Shown: positions 37,407-48,296, numbered from the stretch's first letter. The stretch: DNA of 64,000 nt from Chitinophagaceae bacterium (GCA_016703625.1 JADJBP010000001.1:372001-436000); one strand, 5' to 3'. The notes: generated by a model from the sequence alone, not told the origin. Translations and numbers: made by a program.

Positions 37407-37596
37407 AATAAATTTAATAGAAGATAATTCCTGTTATATCCAATACTGTTCATACAAGTGCCAATGACAGGTATATTAAGTAACACATCAATTCAAAGAC
37501 CTCAAGACAGAAGGAAAATGCGCGCTTGCCCGCTTGCGGCTAACTAAGTTTAGGCACTAAACTAAAACTTATTTTAAAGAGCTTTATACTATAAAT

Positions 37597-39706
37597 TTAA
37601 ATGGCCGGCGGCGTTTTTAATTCTTCCGGAAGTTCTGTAGATGGTTCTTCACTTAATGTTTCCTTTTCCTGCACATCATCCTCGGATCAACTACAATATC
37701 CAGCGCCTTTTTTCTTCATAAGGCCTTTTGCCGATCAAAGCTTCCACATCACTCTTGAATAAAACTTCTTTCTTTAATAATTCCTTGGCCAGTTTTTCCA
37801 CATCACCCTTTTTTTCAATTAAAAGTTTCTTGGTTATCTGGTAAGCTTTGTCAATCAGTTTACGAACTTCTTCATCGATCATCTTACCGGTTTCTTCACT
37901 GAATGGTTTGGTAAATACATTCTCCTGGTTGGGATCGTAATAACTGATATTGCCCACTTTATCATTCATACCATACACGGTGATCATGCTGTAAGCGATC
38001 TTGGTGATCTGCTGCAGGTCATTGCTGGCACCGGTGCTGATCTTTCCGAAGAAAATATCTTCACTGGCCCTGCCGCCCAATGTCATACAGATCTGGTCCA
38101 TCAACTGGTCGGTATTGTATAAGTATTGTTCTTTAGGGGTGTATTGGGCATATCCTAAAGCTGCAGTACCTCTTGGTACAACGGTTACTTTAAGTAACGG
38201 ATAAGCATGTTCGAGATACCAGCCGCAAATGGCATGGCCGGCTTCGTGGTAGGCAATGATCTCTTTTTCTTCGGGAGAAATGATCTTATTCTTCTTCTCC
38301 AGTCCGCCAATAACCCGGTCAATGGCATCCTGGAAATCGCTCATGTCAACCGCGGCTTTACCTTTACGGGCTGCGATCAATGCAGCTTCATTGCACACAT
38401 TGGCAATATCGGCCCCGGCAAATCCCGGCGTTTGTTCGGCAAGTTTATGAATATCGAGCGTTTCTGAAATTTTAATGGGCCCTAAGTGTACTTTAAAAAT
38501 GGCCTCCCTGCCCACCAGGTCGGGGCGGTCAATGGAGATCTGCCTGTCGAAACGGCCCGGGCGTAACAGGGCACTATCCAGTACATCGGGCCTGTTGGTT
38601 GCAGCCAGGATGATGATACCCAGGTCAGTTCCAAAACCATCCATCTCTACCAGCAATTGATTGAGTGTGTTTTCACGTTCATCATTACTCATCATCATAT
38701 TCTTTCCCCTGGCCCTTCAAATGGCATCGATCTCATCAATAAAGATTATACATGGCGCTTTTTCCCTGGCCTGTTTAAACAGGTCACGGACACGGCTGGC
38801 GCCAACGCCTACGAACATTTCCACAAAATCACTTCCGCTCAGGCTGAAAAAAGGAACCTGTGCTTCACCGGCAACCGCTTTGGCCAATAAGGTTTTACCG
38901 GTACCCGGAGGGCCTACCAGTAATGCGCCTTTAGGAATTTTTCCGCCCAGGGCAGTATATTTTTTAGGATTTTTCAGGAAGTCTACGATCTCCATCACTT
39001 CCACTTTGGCTTCATCGAGGCCGGCAACATCTCCAAAATTTATATTTACACGGGTCCCTTTTTCAAACAGTGTTGCCTTTGATTTTCCGATACTGAAAAT
39101 ACCACCTGCACCACCACCGCCTCCGGGTCCGCCAACTTTACGCATCATCATTACAAATAATAAAACGATCAGTAAGATGGGTAATAAGGTACTGATGATC
39201 TGTCCGAAAATTTCCCCTTCCTTATCCGGGGAGTCAGGAATTTGACGGATATCGGGATTTTTTTTATAGAATTCGATCATTTGCAGTGCAAATGTTTTGT
39301 CATCTACAATATTGAAGTATAACTGGGGCTGATCAGGCTTTGCCGCCAAAGCAATATCGTAATTTTTATCTTCAGGCTTCACATTTAGCATTTGTTTATA
39401 CAAGCCGGCTTTGGCTGTTAAACTGTCTTTTTTGATAAAAACCCGTACGATCTGTTTATTGCCGATGGTTTTTATCTTATCCACATCGCCCTGCAATACC
39501 ATAGTATAAAACTTCTGCTGGTCGGTTTCTATACCGGCACTGCTTGCCCCACGGAACAATTGAAATCCTATTATCGATATAAAAATGATCCCGTAAACCC
39601 AATAAACATTAAACCGGGGTTTTTTCTTATCATCTCCCTTGGGAGGGATGTTGTCTGGATTGAATTTCCTGTTGCTGTCTTGCTGGCTCATATTTTTTTG
39701 TGACAT
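37597..39706 (-). CDS. ftsH: ATP-dependent zinc metalloprotease FtsH (one in-frame stop, two indels)
   Basis: Two membrane spans (~33-52 and ~168-188) hold a periplasmic domain; then Walker A GPPGTGKTLLAKA, Walker B CIIFIDEIDAI, SRH LDSALLRPGRFDRQISID, zinc motif HEAGH near residue 485 and GGRASEDIFFG. TGA at 38717-38719 replaces the Gly of the conserved DAIGRARG; the frame simply continues (RARGKNMMMSNDEREN), so a GGA to TGA base change is implied. Near 37700 two slips restore EKKALDIVVDPEDDVQEKETLSEE, an acidic tail ending at 37597. It is the only membrane AAA protease normally essential for quality control of membrane proteins, so these changes are probably errors. Confidence 0.94.
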
Positions 39707-39800
39707 TATGTTGGGTACTAATCTGCGCTGTTGTTGTTTGTTTTAACAACAGACGTTTGTGAACTGTTCTTATTTTAACCCGGCTGCTGCCGGATGAATG

Positions 39801-40205
39801 TTATCCTTCGTGTTCCATCAGGGGTGCGTCGCTCCACATTTCTTCCAGTTGATAAAATTTCCTGGGCTCGGGAAGCATGATATGTACAACTACATTTACA
39901 TAATCGATCAGGATCCATTGCTGTCCAAGCCGGCCTTCATGTTTGTAGGCGCCTTCCCCGCATTTTTCTTTAACATCAGTTTCCACAAAATCGGCAATAG
40001 CCCTTAACTGGGTTGTATTACCGGCCTGGCAAATTATAAAAAAATCGGCAACCGCTTCGGGAATTTTCCGGAGGTCGAGGCTGACTATACGTTCGCCTTT
40101 TTTCTCCTGTATGGCATGTATGATTGTTTTGAAAATTTTACTGTTCCTCGTTACCCTTAAAACACTGCTTTTTTTACGGGTTTTTAATGCGTTTAAATTG
40201 TCCAA
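39801..40205 (-). CDS. rsfS: Ribosomal silencing factor RsfS
   Basis: 134 residues. IIHAIQEKKGERIVSLDLRKIPEAVADFFIICQAGNTTQLRAIADFVE, then YKHEGRLGQQWILIDYVNVVVHIMLPEPRKFYQLEEMWSDAP, match RsfS/Iojap, which binds uL14 and blocks 30S-50S joining when nutrients are short. It lies between ftsH and the divergent birA, a typical order in this phylum. Confidence 0.95.
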   Translation of the reverse strand: MDNLNALKTRKKSSVLRVTRNSKIFKTIIHAIQEKKGERIVSLDLRKIPEAVADFFIICQAGNTTQLRAIADFVETDVKEKCGEGAYKHEGRLGQQWILIDYVNVVVHIMLPEPRKFYQLEEMWSDAPLMEHEG

Positions 40206-40340
40206 ATCTGCTTCTTTTTTTAATTTTTATTCCCGGTGGATAAATTATCCGCCTGCCGGTGTTTATTTTTGTTTTATTACCAAGTACCGGTAGCTTGCAA
40301 ATATTGGCAAAAGTAACACTTCTTTGCCATTTGATTTATT

Positions 40341-41077
40341 ATGACTGACAATGGTTTTTTTAACATTTTAGATACGGTTGACAGTACCAATAACTATGCC
40401 ATGGGCCGTATACATGACGGAACCGCCAGGCATGGAATGTTGTGGTATGCAAACGACCAAACGGCCGGAAAAGGACAAAGGGGAAAGACCTGGACCATGG
40501 AAAAGGGAAAAAATATAGCCATGAGCCTTGTTTTGGAGCCCCGGAAACTGGCTTTTATTAACCAGTTTCATCTAAGTGCAGTAGTAGCCATTACCTGTTT
40601 TGAGTTTTTTAGTGCCTATGCGGGGGAGGAAACTAAAATTAAATGGCCAAATGATTTGCTTTGGCGTGACAGAAAGGCAGGGGGCATTTTAATTGAAAAC
40701 AATTTTAAGGGAACCACCTGAAATGGGCAGTAGCCGGAATTGGTATAAATTTAAACCAAACCCAATTTGACCGGTTTTTGATACCGGCCGTATCGCTAAA
40801 GGAAATAACCGGAAAGCATTTTGATACCATTCACATGGCCAAAGAACTTTATGCCATGCTGATGAAAAAAATTTCACACCTGCAAACAAAAGATACTGCT
40901 GCTATAATGGAACAATACAATGCACTTCTTTATAAGATCAATAAAACCGTTACGTTAAAAAAAAACGGGGCAATATTTGAAACAGTGATAAAAGGTGTTT
41001 CAGCCCGGGGCAGGTTAATTACGGTTGATGCCATTGAAAGGGAATTTGAATTCGGGGAAGTGGAGTGGATATTATAA
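40341..41077 (+). CDS. birA: Biotin-[acetyl-CoA-carboxylase] ligase (frameshifted)
   Basis: About 244 residues, without the N-terminal DNA-binding domain of E. coli BirA. Motifs: DSTNNYAMGRIHDG, DQTAGKGQRGKTW (biotinyl-AMP loop), IKWPNDLLWRDRKAGGILIEN (ATP and biotin contact), then VAGIGINLNQ and the C-terminal SH3-like cap ending FGEVEWIL. One missing G near 40722 breaks the frame; conserved GTTWKWAVAGIGINL restores it. Divergent from rsfS, and its stop overlaps that of the DUF4157-like gene by none or a few bases. Confidence 0.94.
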
Positions 41078-41378
41078 CTCCTCGGCTTTCCTGGCTTCAA
41101 CTTCAAAACGGTTATTGTAATATCCTTTCCGCAAACTTTCCCACAGGTATTTTATGATGAACCAAAAATAACCGTGCTGTTTAAATTGCCTGATATGGCA
41201 CAGTTCGTGTTTAACCCATTTTTCATCCTTTAAAAATGAGGCTGCTGCTGTATTATGCAGGTGTATGGTCTTGCCCAGCACCATGGCAACGGAATGACTG
41301 CCAATTTTTTTTGCAGCCAGCTTTGCAAGCCAGGAATTTTCTTTAATGATATAATCTTTATTGTTCAATAGCTGCCCA
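41072..41378 (-). CDS. DUF4157-like protein, 5' end lost in the G tract
   Basis: The last ~100 residues read KIGSHSVAMVLGKTIHLHNTAAASF then WVKHELCHIRQFKQHGYFWF; the HELCH motif is the zinc-site mark of the DUF4157 family (minimal metallopeptidase-like fold). Upstream the sequence enters an 80-base C/G homopolymer, so the start codon is not visible. The open frame through the tract joins it to bcp, which I regard as artefact. Function unknown. Confidence 0.72.
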
Positions 41379-41458
<80 letters not shown>

Positions 41459-41899
41459 TTCTTCACTATGCTGTTTACTTTTTGGCTTTAATATAATTTT
41501 ACGGATGATCCCTTTTTCATCTATTAAAAAAGTGGTGCGGTGCAGTCCCATATAGGTTCTGCCGTATAACTGCTTTTCGCCCCAAACCCCGTATTTGTCA
41601 ATTATTTTATGTCCGGCATCTGCAATTAAGGTAAATGGCAGATCGTATTTTACTTCAAATTTTTTATGCTTTTTTTCTTCGTCGGGGCTAACACCCAAAA
41701 TGATGAATCCCTGCTTTTTTAACAGCCCAAAATTATCCCGGAGATTGCATGCCTGAACAGTACAGGTAGGGGTGTCGTCCTCAGGATAAAAATATAAAAC
41801 TACTTTTTTACCCCGGTAACCTGCCAGTGATACGGGTTTACCGTTTTGATCCTTGCCTGTAAATGCAGGAGCTTTTTTGCCTTCTGTGAGGTGTGTCAT
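41459..41899 (-). CDS. bcp: Thioredoxin-dependent peroxiredoxin Bcp, 3' end lost
   Basis: 147 codons up to the G tract. MTHLTEGKKAPAFTGKDQNG opens the peroxiredoxin fold; the peroxidatic and resolving Cys pair lies in PEDDTPTCTVQACNLRD, and HRTTFLIDEKGIIRKIILKP closes the fold. Bcp proteins are ~150 residues, so only the last few residues and the stop are missing. Reduces lipid and alkyl hydroperoxides with thioredoxin. Upstream lies the GTTAAT repeat tract. Confidence 0.93.
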
Positions 41900-41998
41900 T
41901 AGTTAATACGTTAATACGTTAATTTGTTAATACGTTAATTTGTTAATCCGTTAATTTGTTTTTCCGTTTAAACGATTATACGGATTAACGGATTAACC
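41900..41998. repeat. GTTAATnnGTTAAT tandem-like tract
   Basis: Imperfect copies of GTTAATACG, GTTAATTTG and GTTAATCCG fill the gap between bcp and the M23 gene and overlap the last four codons of the latter (Leu-Ile-Arg-stop). It is related to the tract at 17408-17518. Confidence 0.8.
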
Positions 41999-43706
41999 TG
42001 TATTTCTTCTCTGTTGTATTTCCCACCTGGTCCTCAACAATAATTTTTAATTCATGTTCACCCGGAGGGCACATTTCATCAAACACATAAATGAACCTGC
42101 TGGCTTTATCATTAGTGAAACGGAGCCATTTGCCATTGAGTGTTGCGGTAAAACTTTTGATCTCTTCGGTATTATCCCTTACCCCAAAAACAAGCTGTTT
42201 CAGTTTACGGGTGTGTATACCCGCTTTAAACCCGATAGGGCTTATGGTAGGTGGTATGGTATCGAGCATAAGTTGAAAATTGCCAAACTCCCTGAAATCC
42301 GCCCTGTACCAGCCTGTATTTTTTCCATGGATTACCGGGTATGCTTTTTTATAATCATTTTTATTACCGGCAAACCGGCGCATCACCATCTTATCCGGGT
42401 GGGCAGTTTTGGCTTTGATATTTACCGGGAAATAACAGTGCAGGGGCACACCGGTATGGTGTAACCGGAAAACCGGGAAATCACTGTTTGCATTTATTTC
42501 ATGATACCGGAACCGGATGGAATCATATAAACAGTTTTCGCCCAGGTAAAAACTGATCCGGTTGTTTTCAAAGGGGTTTATAAAGCCCGGGTGAAAAGAC
42601 AGTTGCTTGTAAAAAGTAGCCGTATCGGCTGTTTTGACCGGAGTTGAATTTCCAGGTTGTTTAATATCAAATGCTGCTATCGATGTATTGCCATTGGCAT
42701 CTTTCACTTCCAGTTTTAATTTATAAATGATTCCCGAATCCAGGTCAATAACCCCGTCGCCGGGCGTGGTTTTGTAAACGCTGTTATTAAAGCCGGGTAA
42801 TTTCGAAACGTGTTGAATATACCTTCCTGTACTGCTTTTATAGGTATAGTCAATATGTGCATTTAAATAACGGGTCTCGTCATAACTGATATCATCCAGC
42901 TGAAAACCAACAACTGGTTTTTCATTTTGGTAAAGCACCGTTTCGTAAATACCATTCCGGTTGGCCGATCCGTTGAAGCGGTCAGTTGCTGTAATGCCAA
43001 AACTGACTTTGTCTGAATGTGCAATGACCAGGGATGGCGAGGTTATATAAATGCCATTTACTTTTTTTAATGTGTATATCCTGGGTGTTTGTTCATATGT
43101 GCTGATATGCCTGTCGTATACGGCTAACCGGTATATATCCGGGGCGATGGTATCCGGTATAGGAAAGCCGAATAAGGAAGGATTTAAAACCTTATCAGTT
43201 TTGGTATCCCTGATCTCAAAATGCAGGTGTGGCCCCTGTGATCCGCCCGTGTTGCCGCTGAATGCAATAAACATTTCTTTAGTCACCGGGAATACACCGG
43301 CCGGGATGTCTAAAAAAACAGCCCAGCTTTTCAATTTGTACTGCTGTTCTTTTACATACGCTTCAAGTGCGGGATAAAAATCATTTAAGTGTGCATATAA
43401 AGTGGTTAAGCCGTTGGGATGATTGATATAGATGGCCCTGCCATAACCCCATGGCTCAATTTTTACCCGGGCAATATAGCCGTCAGCAGCAGCCAGTATC
43501 TTTCTATTTTGTACCTGGTTGGTACGGCAATCCAGCCCCATATGATAATGATTGGACCTTAATTCGCCAAAATTGGCTGACAACGATATGGGAGCTTCAA
43601 CAGGATACGCAAAGTAATTTTGCGGATATTGCTTCGCAGGAAAAAACTGGGCCGAACAATAGGTTATATTTAACAACAGGAATAAGAGGAAAACAGCCTT
43701 TTGCAA
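41985..43706 (-). CDS. Secreted M23-family peptidase
   Basis: 573 residues with signal peptide MQKAVFLLFLLLNITYCSAQ. The M23 domain lies at ~40-180: LSANFGELRSNHYHMGLD (His/Asp zinc ligands), ARVKIEPWGYGRAIYINHPNGLTTLYAHL and SQGPHLHFEIRD. The following ~390 residues are beta-rich, Ig-like (DKVSFGITATDRFNGS; IYKLKLEVKDANGN; LDTIPPTISPIGF) with a DTIAPD / DTIPPT pair typical of tandem domains. Probably periplasmic or outer-membrane-associated cell-wall endopeptidase. Frame intact. Its last codons fall in a repeat tract. Confidence 0.92.
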   Translation of the reverse strand: MQKAVFLLFLLLNITYCSAQFFPAKQYPQNYFAYPVEAPISLSANFGELRSNHYHMGLDCRTNQVQNRKILAAADGYIARVKIEPWGYGRAIYINHPNGLTTLYAHLNDFYPALEAYVKEQQYKLKSWAVFLDIPAGVFPVTKEMFIAFSGNTGGSQGPHLHFEIRDTKTDKVLNPSLFGFPIPDTIAPDIYRLAVYDRHISTYEQTPRIYTLKKVNGIYITSPSLVIAHSDKVSFGITATDRFNGSANRNGIYETVLYQNEKPVVGFQLDDISYDETRYLNAHIDYTYKSSTGRYIQHVSKLPGFNNSVYKTTPGDGVIDLDSGIIYKLKLEVKDANGNTSIAAFDIKQPGNSTPVKTADTATFYKQLSFHPGFINPFENNRISFYLGENCLYDSIRFRYHEINANSDFPVFRLHHTGVPLHCYFPVNIKAKTAHPDKMVMRRFAGNKNDYKKAYPVIHGKNTGWYRADFREFGNFQLMLDTIPPTISPIGFKAGIHTRKLKQLVFGVRDNTEEIKSFTATLNGKWLRFTNDKASRFIYVFDEMCPPGEHELKIIVEDQVGNTTEKKYRLIR

Positions 43707-43809
43707 TTCTTTAATGATTATTTTTATAAAAAATGAAATCCGTATATGTAATGTTGCGTAAAATTACATCTAATCGGCTAAACCTTATTTTTAAGCCAAA
43801 ACAACAATC

Positions 43810-44508
43810 ATGAAACACCTGTTAACATTAATTTTTTTTACTGTTGCCATAAAAATGGCTTCAGCCCAAACAGCCCCTTGTGAAGTTCTGATAGATTCAT
43901 TAAAAGGTAAATATGAAGGCGAATGCAAAAACGGCAAAGCCAATGGCGCCGGAAAAGCGACAGGTATAAATTCATATGAAGGAGATTTTAAAAAAGGCCT
44001 TCCTGAAGGTAAAGGCAAATACACCTGGAGCAACGGCAATTATTATTACGGAGGCTGGAAAAGCGGCCTGAAAGATGGTAAAGGCGAATTGCACCAGTTT
44101 GAAAACGGAAAGGAAACCCTCATAACCGGTTACTGGAAAAAGGGCAACTACCGGGGCGAACATGAAAATCCTTATCTTATAACCAATGCCACTACAGATA
44201 TCGGCAGGGTACAGGTTTCTAAAGTGAGTGAGGGGGAATTTAGTATTTCAATTACGGTTGAAAGCCTGAACACCACTTCATCGATCAGCAGCAATTCTTT
44301 TCAAACATCTACAACCATGACGGCACACCAGGTTACCAGGGGGCAGTATGTAAGTAAATCAACAGCAGCAATGACCAATAAAGAGGTTACCATTTTTCGT
44401 GGAGTCATTTTCCCGTTCCGTTGCATCTTTAATTTTGGTACATCCATACTGGAGATGGAGTTTTATGAAAAAGGCGGCTGGGATGTAATTGTGCCAATTA
44501 ATAAATAA
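43810..44508 (+). CDS. Secreted MORN-repeat protein
   Basis: 232 residues with signal peptide MKHLLTLIFFTVAIKMASAQ. At ~35-100 it has three MORN repeats with the G-x-G-K pattern (GKYEGECKNGKANGAGKATG; YEGDFKKGLPEGKGKYTWSNG; YYGGWKSGLKDGKGELHQ). The C-terminal 120 residues are Ser/Thr-rich with no domain I recognise. MORN repeats bind lipid or protein surfaces; in Bacteroidota they are common in exported proteins of unknown role. Confidence 0.85.
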   Translation: MKHLLTLIFFTVAIKMASAQTAPCEVLIDSLKGKYEGECKNGKANGAGKATGINSYEGDFKKGLPEGKGKYTWSNGNYYYGGWKSGLKDGKGELHQFENGKETLITGYWKKGNYRGEHENPYLITNATTDIGRVQVSKVSEGEFSISITVESLNTTSSISSNSFQTSTTMTAHQVTRGQYVSKSTAAMTNKEVTIFRGVIFPFRCIFNFGTSILEMEFYEKGGWDVIVPINK

Positions 44509-44662
44509 AGACCGTTTTTTTAAAGTGTAAAGCAACTCTAATTCAATACTGTATTGGGTTTTAATGCATGTTATTCTTTAAAACTGCATGCCTTCTGAAA
44601 TTGCCTGCCAATTAATTACCTGTACCGGCCAGTACGGGTTTTTTATTTACAGCATTTACAAT

Positions 44663-44670
44663 TACTTTTG
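44663..44670 (+). promoter_or_regulatory. Bacteroidota -7 box of carB
   Basis: TACTTTTG fits TAnnTTTG, 26 bases before the carB ATG. No strict -33 TTTG is seen; TTTA occurs at about the right distance. Confidence 0.45.
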
Positions 44671-44696
44671 CACGCCACCACACAGGCAATACTGCT

Positions 44697-47539
44697 ATGC
44701 CAAAAGACAATTCGATAAAATCAGTTTTAATTATCGGTTCGGGACCGATCATTATTGGACAAGCCTGCGAATTTGACTATTCAGGAACCCAGGCTGCCCG
44801 TTCTTTACGGGAAGAAGGCGTAAAAGTCATTCTTATAAACAGCAACCCTGCCACTATTATGACCGACCCCATGATGGCCGACAGGGTTTACCTCTTACCG
44901 CTCACTGTAGAAAGTATTGAAGAGATCCTCGAAGAGAATGATATTGATGCGGTTTTACCAACTATGGGCGGACAAACAGCCCTTAATCTTTGTAAAGAAG
45001 TTGATGAACTGGGTATTTGGGAAAAATTCGGGGTTAAACTGATCGGTGTAGATATCAAAGCCATTGATAAGGCAGAGGACCGTGAAAAATTCCGTAAGTG
45101 GATGATCGAAATGGACATACCGGTTTGCCCGGCAAAAATTGCCAATTCATTCCTGGAAGGAAAGGAATTTGCACAGCAAATAGGATTCCCGCTGGTACTG
45201 CGTCCATCCTTTACATTAGGTGGTACGGGTGGCAGTATTGTTTTTCATAAAGATGAACTTGACGAAGCGCTGAATACCGGGTTAACCGCCAGTCCCATGC
45301 ATGAAGTACTTGTAGAAAAGGCAGTATTGGGCTGGAAGGAATTTGAACTTGAATTGTTAAGGGATAATGCAGATAACGTAGTGATCATTTGCGGGGTTGA
45401 GAATTTTGACCCGATGGGCGTTCATACCGGCGATTCCATAACGGTTGCCCCGGTAATGACCTTAAGCGATACAGCCTACCAGTTGATGCGCAACACGGCC
45501 ATTCGTATGATGCGTGACCTGGGTAATTTTGCCGGCGGCTGTAACGTACAGTTTGCGCTGAACCCGCAAACCGAAGAGATCATTGTGGTGGAGATAAACC
45601 CAAGGGTTAGCCGCTCTTCGGCACTGGCCAGTAAAGCAACCGGCTATCCCATTGCTAAAATTGCAGCTAAACTGGCCATTGGATTTAACCTGGATGAACT
45701 GAAGAACCAGATCACCCAATCTACATCGGCCTATTTTGAACCGGCGCTTGACTATGTAATTGTGAAAATACCGCGCTGGAACTTTGATAAATTCAAAGGC
45801 GCAAAAGACACACTTGGTTTCCAGATGAAAAGCGTGGGTGAAGTTATGGGTATTGGCCGGAGCTTTGCCGAAGCCGTGCAAAAAGCCTGTCAGAGCCTCG
45901 AAAATGAAGCGGTGGGACTGGGTTATTATGGTAAAAGCCTGATGCAGGCTGATGATCTGATAGAATATATTAAAATACCCAAGTGGGACCGGATATTCAG
46001 GATCAAAGATGCTTTAATGGCCGGGGCCAGTGTAAAGCGCATTTGTGAAAGCACAAAATTGACCGCTGGTTCATTTACCAGATCCAGAAGATATGTGATT
46101 GTGAAAAACAAATAGCCCATTACGATCTGAAAACATTGCCCGATGAATTATTGAAAGAAGCAAAACTTTTGGGTTTCAGTGATGAGCAGCTTAAAAGTAT
46201 CATGCAGGAAGAAGATGCAGAACCGATCTATGAACGGAGAAAAGCAATGGGATTGACACGGGTATTTAAAATGGTTGATACCTGCAGTGCCGAGTTTGAG
46301 GCAAAAACGCCATACTTCTATTCCACTTTCGAAACCAAACCGGTAAATGAAAGTAAACTGATCAGCAACGAAAGCGTGGTGACTGCAAAAAAGAAGATCA
46401 TTGTTTTGGGCAGTGGTCCCAACCGGATCGGCCAGGGTATTGAGTTTGATTACTGTTGTGTACACGGGTTGCTGGCCGTTAAAGAAGCCGGTTACGAAGC
46501 CATCATGGTTAACTGTAATCCCGAAACGGTTTCCACCGATTTTGATATTGCCGACAAACTGTATTTTGAACCCGTTTTTTGGGAACACCTTTGGGAAATT
46601 GTAGAACACGAAAAACCTTACGGTGTAATTGTGCAGCTGGGCGGACAAACTGCTTTGAAACTTGCCAAACGTTTGCACGAAAAAGGTATTAAAATAATCG
46701 GCTCATCTTTCGATAGTATGGACATAGCCGAAGACAGGGGAAGGTTCAGTGATATGCTGAAAGAACTGGAAATACCTTACCCGGATTACGGCACCGCTTA
46801 TAATACGGATGATGCCATTGAAGTGGCCAGGAAAGTAGGATATCCTGTTTTAATAAGGCCCAGTTATGTTTTGGGCGGACAAAGAATGCGTATTGTGATC
46901 AATGATGAAGACCTTGAAAAAGGTGTTCTGAGTTTGATCAAACATTTGCCCGGCAATAAAATTTTAATTGATCATTTTTTAGACCGTTGCCAGGAAGCCG
47001 AGATAGATGCCATTTTTGACGGTGATGATTTTCATGTGATGGGTGTAATGGAACATATTGAACCGGCGGGTATTCACAGTGGCGACAGCAATGCTGTGTT
47101 GCCACAATTTAATTTATCGCCATTGATCGTTCATACCATGGAAGAATATGCCGAAAAAATTGCCAGGGCATTAAAAATACAGGGGCTTATCAATATACAG
47201 TTTGCCATTAAAGAAGGCAATGTATTTGTAATTGAAGCCAACCCGAGGGCAAGCCGAACCACGCCGTTTATTGCCAAAGCTTACCAGATACCTTACCTGA
47301 ATATTGCCACCAAAATAATGATGGGGGCAAACAAACTGAAAGATTTTACATTTGATAAAAAAATGACCGGCTTTGCCATCAAAGAACCGGTTTTTTCTTT
47401 CAATAAATTTCCCGGTGTAAATAAAGAACTTGGACCCGAGATGAAAAGTACCGGCGAGGCCATCCGTTTCATTAAAGACCTGCGTGACCCTTACTTCAGG
47501 CAGCTATATAAAGAACGAAGTATGCATTTGAGTAAATAG
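44697..47539 (+). CDS. carB: Carbamoyl-phosphate synthase large subunit (frameshifted, no MGS domain)
   Basis: Two homologous ATP-grasp halves: SVLIIGSGPIIIGQACEFDYSGTQAARSLREEG...MGGQTALNLC...LRPSFTLGGTGGSI...EINPRVSRSSALASKATGYPIAK in the first, and IIVLGSGPNRIGQGIEFDYCCVH...IRPSYVLGGQRMRIVIN...EANPRASRTTPFIAKAY in the second. It makes carbamoyl phosphate for pyrimidine and arginine synthesis. A missing A near 46056 breaks the linker; restored KIDRWFIYQIQKICDCEKQIAHYDLKTLPDELL joins the two. The protein ends (LYKERSMHLSK) right after the second ATP-grasp domain, so the C-terminal MGS allosteric domain of the E. coli enzyme is absent. carA is not nearby. Confidence 0.95.
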
Positions 47540-47594
47540 AGCAGGGCCCCGTACATGGCGGGGCCAATCTGGGGATCAATTGTAAATAATAAAT

Positions 47595-47621
47595 GAGGCT
47601 ACAATTTGTGGCCTCATTTTT
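47595..47621 (+). terminator. carB terminator, doubling as first ORF6N-associated palindrome
   Basis: A 21-base palindrome with arms GAGGCTACAA and TTGTGGCCTC around a central T is followed by seven T. It works as a rho-independent terminator for carB and shares its sequence plan with the palindromes at 47966-47986 and 48310-48332. Confidence 0.8.
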
Positions 47622-47738
47622 TTGCAATATTTCCATTCTTATAAAGCCCGCAATTAGAAAATCACCATAAAAACCAGAGGTTTATCCCTTTGGAAAATAG
47701 AGCCTGGTTAATATTTTGTCAGGCAATCCCCACTTACT

Positions 47739-48296
47739 ATGCAAATAATACAAAGTATTCAAAACAGGATATATGAAATAAGAGGGGAAAGGGTCATGCT
47801 TGACCGGGACCTGGCCATTCTGTATGAAGTAGAAACCAAATTCCTGAACCTTTCCGTAAAAAGAAATATCAAGCGATTTCCATCAGACTTTATGTTTCAG
47901 CTCACAAAAGAAGAGCTTGATTTTTTAAGGGTTCAATCTGAAAACTTAGAAAATGTGAATTCTTTGAGGTTGCAATTTGCAACCTCAAAAGGAAGAGGCG
48001 GAAACAGGTATTTATCCTATGCCTTTACGGAACAGGGTGTTGCCATGCTTAGCGGCATAATAAATTCCGACAAAGCCATCAGCATGAACATTGCTATTAT
48101 GAGGGCTTTTGTAGCTGTACGGCATATTTTGCTGAAGCAAAACGACATCAATGAACAAATTAAAGAAATTAAAGCACGAATTGGTGAACATGATGTGCAA
48201 CTGACTCAGCTCTATGATGCCCTGGAAAACCTGCTGGATGATAAAGCCGCACAGAGAAACTGGGATGACAGGGAAAGAATTGGATTTAAAACATAA
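47739..48296 (+). CDS. ORF6N-domain DNA-binding protein
   Basis: 185 residues. The first ~90 residues are an ORF6N domain (IQNRIYEIRGERVMLDRDLAILYEVETKFLNLSVKRNIKRFPSDFMFQLTKEE), a phage- and plasmid-type DNA-binding module; the YLSYAFTEQGVAMLSGIINSDKAISMNIAIMRAFVAVR block is typical of the bacterial subgroup. A short coiled-coil segment ends the protein. An insertion between the two blocks (NSLRLQFATSKGRGGNR) is encoded over a 21-bp palindrome, and near-identical palindromes lie ~120 bp before and ~15 bp after the gene. The gene is probably part of a mobile or selfish unit, but no transposase or integrase is present. The function of such chromosomal ORF6N proteins is not established. Confidence 0.88.
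   Translation: MQIIQSIQNRIYEIRGERVMLDRDLAILYEVETKFLNLSVKRNIKRFPSDFMFQLTKEELDFLRVQSENLENVNSLRLQFATSKGRGGNRYLSYAFTEQGVAMLSGIINSDKAISMNIAIMRAFVAVRHILLKQNDINEQIKEIKARIGEHDVQLTQLYDALENLLDDKAAQRNWDDRERIGFKT
47966..47986. repeat. Second ORF6N-associated palindrome, inside the gene
   Basis: Arms GAGGTTGCAA and TTGCAACCTC around a central T form a perfect 21-base palindrome. In the coding frame it gives LRLQFATS. Confidence 0.85.

Noticed and set aside
38717..38719. Reassignment of TGA to glycine
   Set aside because: TGA is used as a normal stop elsewhere in the window and this is the only such case seen.
47739..48296. ORF6N gene as evidence of a prophage
   Set aside because: No integrase, capsid, tail or other phage gene is adjacent; both neighbours are housekeeping genes.
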